DNA of 64,000 nt from Alviniconcha marisindica (Eukaryota; Mollusca; Gastropoda; Provannidae): assembly GCA_018857735.1 (NCBI GenBank), contig JABMCL010001305.1, positions 62,001 through 126,000 of the forward strand, read 5' to 3'. Of this stretch, positions 56,670-64,000 are shown one piece after another. Every line of letters starts with the position of its first letter. The first letter of the stretch is position 1. The translations under genes were made by a program, and so were the position numbers. The notes under the pieces are model-generated. The model saw nothing but the letters and a program-made list of their open reading frames with translations. It had not been told where the DNA came from and searched no databases.

Positions 56670-57135
56670 TTGATTGATTGATTGATGATCACTTATATAG
56701 CGCTATTCTCCGCTCTCTTGAGCAGACTCACTGCGCTCGCATGTGGTTCTACATGAGTGACAAGCTTTTTATAGCGCGTTTTTTGAATATCCACCGAAGT
56801 GTACTTACAGCGCCACATGAAACTGCAGGTTCTGTGTACACCATACAACCATGCACCATGTCACTTCATGCAAAGCCACATACGTAAGGTGTATGCGTGT
56901 TTAGCTGTAACCTGCAACCTAGCTGTAACCTGCCACCTGCACCTTTGGCAGAATAACCGGGTTCTTTTACGTGCTACTGCGGTAACACGGGGGTGGAACG
57001 GATACCGAAATTAGAGAGTCAGCACAGAAAGTCGACCCTGGAGAAGAAAATTCTCCCGCCGCTCCTGCAGGGATTTGAACCCTGCGACCTTTCAGTCACG
57101 AGTCCGGCGCTCTAACCACTGAGCTATCCCCGCCC
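56670..57135 (-). mobile_element. tRNA-derived SINE, apparently full length
   Basis: Read on the minus strand, the head at 57135-57050 has a pol III A box (TAGCTCAGTGGTTAGAGC) and a B box (GGGTTCAAATCCC). The T arm pairs, but the acceptor and anticodon stems do not. The body runs to GAGAATAGCGCTATATAAG and ends in a TCAA repeat at 56671-56686. Length is about 465 bp. The unpaired acceptor stem rules out a working tRNA. Confidence 0.75.
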
Positions 57136-57969
57136 GTGTTCTGACTGTGTATACTTTTATATAGGAAAAGAGTTTTAAATGCGCACTGTCTTTCGACAGT
57201 GTTCGTCCTGAGTTAACCCAGTGCGGTTGACAGGACGTTAAACTCCAGTTACTAACATGCAGCAAAACCAGTAATTTCCGTGTGAAAGAGCTGTGGAGCA
57301 TTTCGACCAACCAAAAGAAAGTGGATCTAACAGGACCGGGACTGAAGGTTAACTGGGGTGCATGACTGCGTACACAGTATGAGCAAGGCAAATAAAAGGA
57401 AGGCTCGTGTGATTGTGAGACAGGCCTACGTTCAGCTGACAGTCACACGACCTAGCTGTTGAGCAATTTGACTCCCTCCGTCCCCCTCCCCTTACTCTCT
57501 CTCTCTCTCTAACTGCGGAGACCTATACGGGTTGTCACATCAGTCCGGCTTAAAGGTCAAGGGCAAGGTCGGCACTTCAGAAGATGTACCCAAAGCGCGC
57601 ACGTGCTCATAGTATGTCTATAATTATGATGAATGTATATATTTACATAACAATGAGATATATTATTGGTTTTTAACCATGTCAACCGCTTGGGTCATGG
57701 TTATCAGAGCGAGACTTCAAACGTGTTTACAAGCCAAATATGGCTGATAAAGCTGTTCCTTGCGCGTCAGGTGTTTGCACGGGGAGTGTGTGGGGGGTGG
57801 GGGGGGGGGGGGGGGGGGGGGGGGTCTAGCGCAGGTAATCTAACACGTGCCATGTAGGCACAAGGCCTACCGCCCTCGGTAGTGCAGATACCAAACGCGC
57901 CGAAGTGATAGGCGGAGCGGCCCTACTTTTGACGTGTTAAAGGACAGCCCATGGGCCTGCTGGGTATAT

Positions 57970-58205
57970 GTCATGGACCTATATATAGGTCCATGGTATA
58001 TGTAAGTCCGCCCCGTCGCTAATAAGCCTTATGGTTTCTGTGGACGTTAAGCACCATGCTTACTTTATGTAAGTCCATGGTGTAGCCCGTCTTCTGGTCG
58101 GTGGTGTGAAGAGGCCGGCGCGCGTTGCACCCGGGCCAAACTCCAAGCACTGGTTCACGTCATCCGTCCTTCTGGAGGAAGATGCCGGAAAGCGAGGCTC
58201 GGAGC
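57970..58205 (+). repeat. Dispersed repeat with palindromic core, copy B
   Basis: Contains the palindrome ATGGACCTATATATAGGTCC with AT, then CCAAGCACTGG and GATGCCGGAAAGCGAGGCTC. These are the same boxes as copy A but on the other strand and with different spacing. Confidence 0.7.
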
Positions 58206-58371
58206 TTGCACCGGCCCGGGCTAGTCTAGTGCGGGCCGTGTCCCGGGCTACCGTCTGAACACACTCAGCTTGAGGCTGTCAGTAGCATGGACTTCTGCGT
58301 CCACGGAGCACCACCGCGGAGATTCAAAAGACTAACATCTCACCATGGGCCCCGCTTGTTCCTGGGAAAGA

Positions 58372-58373
<2 letters not shown>

Positions 58374-58426
<53 letters not shown>
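58374..58426. repeat. (TA)n microsatellite beside a dispersed-motif copy
   Basis: About 26 TA dinucleotides followed by an A run, then TTAACGCCCTGTCAACCG (58434-58451) and TATCAGGGCG. Confidence 0.95.
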
Positions 58427-58431
<5 letters not shown>

Positions 58432-59529
58432 AATTAACGCCCTGTCAACCGTAGCGGTTATATCAGGGCGACCCTTGTCCCTAGATCTGAACATATCACG
58501 AGGCTGGCCATGTGACGTAAGCATCTGCGACAGATGTGTACGTTGCCAGGTGCTGTGCCAGAGAGGTTTTCTTTAATCACATCTTCATCACCATCATTAG
58601 TAAGTTTTTTCCTATTTAGTTCCCTCAGACAGCTCCAGACGTCTTTCCATTTCGCCAACTGAAGGAATTAAAACTGAATCTAATGCGCCAACACTTGCAC
58701 AAGCACGCACGCACGCACACACACACACGCACGCACGCACGCACGCACGCACGCGTGCGTGCGTGCGCAGAATTCGAAGACAAAATAAAGGATGAAGAAA
58801 TTTGACGAAATCTTTGAAAACAAGCAACATTTTGTGAGCCGGCTTGGAATGTCGTTGTTTTTCTTAAATTTTAAAACAATTTGTTTTTGTTTCGATGGCG
58901 TAATGGCACCTCAGACGGCAAACCAGCAAGAATTTAAATGTAGTCGAGGCGGCTAAAGTGATCGATGAAAAATTGGGCGGTGTCACATTGAGCGACGTAC
59001 CGATCTGACAGAAACCATTTTCTCGGTCCAAATAATGAATTTTGCCAACGTAATTACATATTTTGTTCCATTTCTCGTTCATTTCCTGCGCTGAGTGAGA
59101 CGGTAATTGACAAGGAGATAACGTGGGTTTTTTGTTTTGTTTTTTAATTTATATATTTCTCGCCCATTTCCTGCACAAACAAGTAGAATAATCCGAAAGG
59201 AGATCGACCTAGTCGCACTGAAAAAAAGAAGAAGAAGAAGAGAAACGACATCGATGTTTTAAGCATTCAGTTCTAAATGTATCGGGTGTGTCAGTCGGGT
59301 GCAGAAACTAATGATGATGATGATGACCAATTGTGTTTAAATGTGACGCTCAGGTGAACCCTAGAAATAGAATCGTCAGATCGACAAGAGATTCAGTCAG
59401 CCCTGGTCGAATGGGTCCATTCTTCACGCGCCGCTGCCGCCCTTGGTGACTGGCGCTAATGGTCTCATTACTGTCTCGCACTCCGTTTTCTCCGCTCTAG
59501 GTAGCAGGTGTCTGCGTCAGCGTGGCTAT

Positions 59530-59708
59530 CGATTTTACCGTGCATTTGTGTTGATCTGTGCAGATTAGTGTGTCGCTTTCAGTGTAGAGCACACACGGGA
59601 CAAGCTTTTGATTGATCAGCATTTACCAAGCAAGCATCCCCCTGTACTTGCTGACCGGAAACAGCGCGCGAGTCTTGACCACATCGTCCTTTACGACTTC
59701 TGGTGAAG
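59530..59708 (+). other. ALAS1: ALAS 5'UTR exon (5' end uncertain)
   Basis: A leader exon ending in a strong donor, GAAG then GTGAGT, at 59708/59709. It contains an IRE hairpin at 59568-59596 and no ATG between the IRE and the donor. Joined to the acceptor at 63620 it gives a leader of ...GAAG-ATAAGGAGCTGAAG and then the ALAS start codon. No TATA box is evident; the cap site is unknown and the given start is nominal. The link to ALAS rests on position, strand, the IRE and the matching splice sites. Confidence 0.65.
59568..59596 (+). promoter_or_regulatory. Iron-responsive element (IRE) in the ALAS leader
   Basis: The lower stem GTGTGT (59568-59573) pairs fully with ACACAC (59591-59596). An unpaired C sits at 59574. 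The upper stem GCTTT (59575-59579) pairs with AGAGC (59586-59590), four Watson-Crick pairs and one G-U. The six-base loop is CAGTGT (59580-59585). These are all the defining features of an IRE: CAGUGN loop, five-pair upper stem, bulged C. In ferritin and vertebrate ALAS2 mRNAs such a hairpin near the cap binds iron regulatory protein and blocks translation when iron is low. Confidence 0.88.
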
Positions 59709-59813
59709 GTGAGTGCCGTTGTTTTGCTGATGTGTGTGTGTGGGTGGGTGTGCACGCCGACACGTGCGCAACACTTAATTAATTTGAATGTACAGACTCG
59801 GTCTATGGTTTGG

Positions 59814-60108
59814 TTGGTGGGGTTATTTAGTAAATGAATGATGAGTGGCTTGTTAAAATAACGTAGTTCATCGATTTGAATGGTTGGTGGGGTTATTTAG
59901 TAAATGAATGATGAGTGGGTTATTAAAATAATGTGGTTCATCGATTTCAACTCTTCCTCTTTGGTGGGGTTATTTAGTAAATGAATGATGAGTGGCTTGT
60001 TAAAATAACGTAGTTCATCGATTTGAATGGTTGGTGGGGTTATTTAGTAAATGAATGATGAGTGGGTTATTAAAATAATGTGGTTCATCGATTTCAACTC
60101 TTCCTCTA
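59814..60108. repeat. Higher-order tandem repeat (A-B-A-B)
   Basis: GGTTATTTAGTAAATGAATG occurs four times, with TATTTAG at 59824, 59894, 59971 and 60041. Spacing alternates 70, 77, 70, so the true repeat is 147 bp, made of two diverged monomers. Confidence 0.92.
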
Positions 60109-61005
60109 CCCGCCACCCCCTCTGGCCCATCTGGAGGGAGGGAGGAACGAACAATGTCAAATGTGTGCGGGGAGTCACTTTTATCAACACAGTCGGCGAT
60201 AGCGCTTGAAAGCAGGGAGATTTGGAAATAACCCAAAATTCTTCATTTTGGATATTGGTCAAAGTGTTAATGTGCTTCTGTGTTCACATTTTCTGGCATA
60301 TCTACTTTTGATGTTATCATTCATTCGTGCTTTGTTCTTGGTCTATTGTTCCTCCGTCACACATGGCACGCATGTGGCATACTAAACATGTTGGTTGCCT
60401 AGCAATGAAGGCCGGGATGAAGACAGCAAAACAGTGTTCGTCAGTAGCAGTTCAGCACATTTTTCTTTTCTTCGGACGCCGGGGTCTGTTCTAATGTATA
60501 TTTTCACATTGTAATATGCATATAATATGTGCGTGTGTATGTGTGTGTGTGTGTGTGGTGGGGGGGGGGGGGGTTGCTTTACATCTGTTTATATGATACA
60601 GAGTTTGTCTGAGTAAACAAGTAAAAAGTAACTCTCGGGTTAGAGACCTCTAGCTTACATAGTGAGGGTATCGGAAGGAAATTTAAAGCCTACAGTACTA
60701 CAATAGTGAGGTAGGCCAAATATGCTGCTTCAGTGGTAGTTAGCCACCTTTTTCCCGACGCACAGTATGTATACATATAGGTGTGTAATATATATCATTA
60801 CAGAGAACTGAGGTGTAGGTTATATTATTTTTTATTAAGTGTGCCATTTCTCGGGTCAACATCCTCACCGTGACAGAACAATGAGAGGTGGGAATAAACC
60901 CGACCTTCACAGAAAGCCCATCTGGAACCATCAGACCCTCCCCCACAACGAAACTCGACCTTTTGGCCCCACGGGTGGCATTAGCTCTAAGGGGTCCCCT
61001 TTTGT

Positions 61006-61727
61006 TCGCCGGAAAATAAGGGGAGCCGATCTCCATGAAGTGGAAGCAAAGAGCGCGCAGAGGATTACGTTCCATTGCGGACGAAGCTTGGCTGTGTAAT
61101 TCCATCCTTCCCACTGAATCTAAGGGACTTCCACCCCTCAAGACTCCGACATTATGACTCGCAGTACTCGAACTCTTGACCTTCCAACCCGCAGTCCTGC
61201 AAGCGCTAACCAATACTACGGCGGCTGTAGTTCAGGCAGCCCAAGTTTAGTTCGTGTTTGGATTCCCCCCCCCCTGTGTAGAGTATACACTTTTCTTGTC
61301 GTCATGTATGCGTAGTAAATGTCTTCCGTCGCTCCAACAATGAGTGACAGTGCAGCCCGCCGTCCCTCGCCGGAAAATAAGGGGAGCCGATCTCCATGAA
61401 GTGGAAGCAAAGAGCGCGCAGAGGATTACGTTCCATTGCGGACGAAGCTTGGCTGTGTAATTCCATCCTTCCCACTGAATCTAAGGGACTTCCACCCCTC
61501 AAGACTCCGACATTATGACTCGCAGTACTCGAACTCTTGACCTTCCAACCCGCAGTCCTGCAAGCGCTAACCAATACTACGGCGGCTGTAGTTCAGGCAG
61601 CCCAAGTTTAGTTCGTGTTTGGATTCCCCCCCCCCTGTGTAGAGTATACACTTTTCTTGTCGTCATGTATGCGTAGTAAATGTCTTCCGTCGCTCCAACA
61701 ATGAGTGACAGTGCAGCCCGCCGTCCC
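61006..61727. repeat. 361-bp tandem duplication, essentially identical copies
   Basis: Copy 1 is 61006-61366 and copy 2 is 61367-61727, with a constant offset of 361. TCGCC is shared at the junctions. Inside each copy the minus strand carries a tRNA-like head: TAGTATTGGTTAGCGC (A box) and GGTCAAGAGTTCGAG (B box). The unit therefore contains part of a second SINE type. Confidence 0.9.
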
Positions 61728-62599
61728 TCGCTACGCCCTTCTTCCCCCCCCCCCCCCCCCCCCCCCCCCCCCGCCCCCACCCCTCGCCAACTTTCCTCGT
61801 TATCCCTGGATGTCTCTCGCAGTTGCCTTTAATAGTAAGCTAAGAAATAATATAGGCCTATATATCCCTTGATGTCAGATTTATTGCTTGCGTGGGGTGC
61901 CATGCCCTGGAGGTAAACTGGGTGACCGTTTGATGTGTGGAGGCTGTTGCTGACAGTTATGGAAGACAAGCTCCGAAAGCGCTGTACTGGAGAACAGATC
62001 AGGATGTGGCAGCGTTTATTTTTAACATTTCCGTGTCGGAGCCATTCATGAGAAACGTAAAGATGAACGTTTTTGTGATGTCCGTTTAACCTCGATATGT
62101 CTTCGGTACAGTCAGTTTTGTCATGTGATCACTTTTACGGCGTACCGCCGCAAGCGTAATTCTAAACGAAGGTCTTAGGTAAACAAAGAAATCATTGCGG
62201 TTTTGTTTTGTGGCTGGGGATTTGACGTGTGTGTGTGGTGTGGTGTGGTTGTAGTGTGTGTGTGGGTGTGTTGGGAACAGTTCTTTCAGTGTTGACTGGA
62301 ATCACTACAAAGTTACGCACATTAATTTGTTCCGGTATGTTTTCACGGTGACTACTGTCGTTTCACAACTGTTTCTCTGAAACGTCGGCCGCGTGTCGTG
62401 TCAGTCAGTATAAGGTCAACACGTCCGGCGTCTGTAGAAAGCTACGGGCCGAGTTGACGGGATGTGCCGTCTCCGAGTTATCCTGCTCCGCCCTTGCATT
62501 TGTGTGTGTGTGTATGTGTGTGTGTGTGTGTGTGATGTGCCGTCTCCGAGTTATCCTGCTCTGCCTTTGCGTGTGTTTTTTTTGTGTTTTTTTTTGGTG

Positions 62600-62611
62600 T
62601 GTGTCAGTGGT

Positions 62612-62661
<50 letters not shown>
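62600..62661. repeat. (GT)n microsatellite
   Basis: About 25 GT dinucleotides next to a duplicated GATGTGCCGTCTCCGAGTTA segment (62460 and 62534). Confidence 0.95.
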
Positions 62662-62664
<3 letters not shown>

Positions 62665-63620
62665 CCGCAAGAGAAGTGGTAAAAAATTACAAGATTCAAA
62701 AAGCGGAGTTCCTGATCAAGACAGTAGAAACTGTGTTTGCCGAAAAACCGTTTTCCACATTGCCGCCGCCAGTGTTCGCTGTTGATCCACCAAGCTGAGT
62801 CGGTGGCTCCGAAATTTCCGGCTGTCGTGTATCCTGTTGTCAGTGATAATATTTTTCGTTGGCTCAGTATTCATTTGCTGATAGCAGTATTTTCTCCTGC
62901 TGGTCAGAGAGTGAATTTCCTTTCTGTCCTTTTTTTAGTTTGTCCTTGTTGAGGACAAGGGGTGGGGGTGGGGTGGGGGTGGGGGGTTGATTTTCTGCCC
63001 ACTGAACGCTGTAATAGCAGTTGAAAGCAGGATGTGGCATCATCCCGCCGCGGCTGGGAGTACGTGCCTAGTGGCATGGACGCTAACCAATGAGGTTTCA
63101 GGCAAACCTACGTCAAAGCGCTCTCCGGTTTACGTGCAACCTGACCTTACTGTCATAGCGGTTCTTTGTAGTGTCAGCTCAGTGTCTCTGGGCTGGTCGG
63201 AAGCCAGCCGGTACTGTCTTTATCACACCATCTGTATTGGGATGCAATGCTTGCCTAGCAGGAAATACATATATATGGGTGTTGTGGAATTAAGTGATTG
63301 TGGCATCGTGTGTGTCAATGAGGGTGGGGGGTGAGGAGGACTGGCCTCCTCATGGCATTTGTGGGCCAGGGGTTGGGTATTTTTCTCTCCCCCCCCCCCC
63401 CCCCCCCCCATCCCCCATGTACTCCAATTTGGAATAATAAAGCACGTAAAAGTGCACTATTATTATAATTATTATTTCATTTGCAAGGCGCTTATTTCTA
63501 ATCAGATTTCTGTACTAAGAAAAAATCCTTAAGCAAAGAAATTATTTTGGCTCAGAAGGGCAAAGAAGAAGAAAACTACATAATCAATATATTTTATTTT
63601 CTGCTGTCTGCTGTCTTCAG

Positions 63621-63887
63621 ATAAGGAGCTGAAGATGAATTCCATCGCCTGCCCTTTCCTGAACAAGTTCTCCATCAGTGGCATCCGCCAATGTGCGCCT
63701 CAGCTTCTGAACATGGCCAAGCGCTGCCCCATCATGGCTCGCACCAACGTGGCTGCCCACTCTAGTGCTGCTGCCACTGGTGGATCCAACAGCAATAACA
63801 ATGACAGTACCACCAGCTCGGCTGCTGCTCCAGCTCGGGCTGTGTCCACAGTCAGCTCTCCTGCCTCGGCTACTGGATTGGCTGATG
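63621..63887 (+). CDS. ALAS1: 5-aminolevulinate synthase, first coding exon (N-terminus only)
   Basis: ALAS condenses glycine and succinyl-CoA in the mitochondrial matrix, the first and controlling step of haem synthesis. The exon follows CTGTCTTCAG. ATG at 63635 has A at -3. The 84-residue start reads ACPFLNKFSISGIRQCAP, LLNMAKRCPIMA, then a Ser/Ala/Asn-rich linker. It resembles the vertebrate ALAS presequence, which has CPFL near the start followed by an LL-x-A-x-x-CP-x-M segment. Cys6-Pro7 and Cys31-Pro32 are haem-regulatory motifs, which in this family let haem block import. The exon ends in phase 1 before GTAAGG (63888). The pyridoxal-phosphate catalytic domain is beyond the right edge. 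Confidence 0.9.
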
Positions 63888-64000
63888 GTAAGGATAATAT
63901 GTATATATGCTGGTAAATTCTCATCAGATCAAAATCAGACTTTGTATTGTTAACTGCATGGACAGAGAGTATGCACATAATTATATAATACAGTGCTATT

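Larger units (their letters stand above)
43375..59530. other. Head-to-head intergenic / upstream region
   Basis: Between the laminin signal exon and the ALAS leader exon. Expected contents are the laminin 5'UTR exon and promoter plus ALAS control sequence. What I can see: a LINE tail (45440-45645), a CA microsatellite (46352-46440), a foldback element (47413-48158), CpG-containing unique-looking sequence (about 48750-49900), a TATA/Inr segment (51466-51569), repeat pairs at 50.8 and 58.0 kb and a SINE (56670-57135). No complete gene was recognised. Confidence 0.6.
59709..63620 (+). other. ALAS intron 1
   Basis: 3.9 kb, from GTGAGT to TTCAG. Holds an ABAB tandem array (59814-60108), a SINE-like region with a 361-bp tandem duplication (61006-61727), a 29-base C run (61744-61772), a duplicated 74-bp segment with GT repeats (62460-62665) and a 21-base C run (63389-63409). 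No coding exon seen. Confidence 0.6.

Noticed and set aside
57050..57130. Possible tRNA gene on the minus strand
   Set aside because: A and B boxes are good, but the acceptor and anticodon stems do not pair and a SINE body follows.

Overview
The window looks like nuclear DNA of a mollusc, most likely a gastropod; this is inferred from protein style, long introns, tRNA-derived SINEs and very many simple repeats. It carries two metazoan genes arranged head to head. Most of the rest is intron and intergenic DNA full of minisatellites, microsatellites, poly-C/poly-G runs and decayed transposons.

Minus strand, about 43.4 kb down to 0.5 kb: a laminin beta-1-type chain. I resolved 25 consecutive exons. 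Every one has a GT donor and an AG acceptor, and every codon phase matches across the introns. They cover the signal peptide, the LN domain, the N-terminal run of LE (laminin EGF-like) repeats, the LF (IV) domain, the second run of LE repeats, most of coiled-coil domain II, the beta-knob and the start of coiled coil I. About 1,500 codons are present. The last roughly 280 residues lie beyond the left edge. The signal-peptide exon has a good acceptor at its 5' end, so a further upstream 5'UTR exon is expected that I could not place.

Plus strand, about 59.5 kb to the right edge: the 5' end of a 5-aminolevulinate synthase (ALAS) gene, the first enzyme of haem synthesis. A non-coding exon ending at 59708 contains a textbook iron-responsive element (IRE). 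The first coding exon (63621-63887) encodes the mitochondrial presequence with two Cys-Pro haem-regulatory motifs. The catalytic exons are off the right edge. A TATA/Inr promoter-like segment with a good donor at 51.5 kb may be an alternative first exon, which is speculative.

The two most notable observations are the IRE in an invertebrate ALAS leader, and the laminin introns. Several laminin exon/intron junctions have been copied into tandem repeats. The most extreme is about 14 extra copies of a splice donor beside the exon at 5579-5759. Other features are a foldback element with roughly 110-bp inverted arms (47.4-48.2 kb), inverted repeats enclosing three laminin exons, a 361-bp tandem duplication, at least two SINE types, three LINE (long interspersed element) tails and a short dispersed motif seen about ten times.

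All coordinates were read by eye. Exon borders are well constrained by phase and homology. Transcription starts, repeat copy numbers and the species are not.
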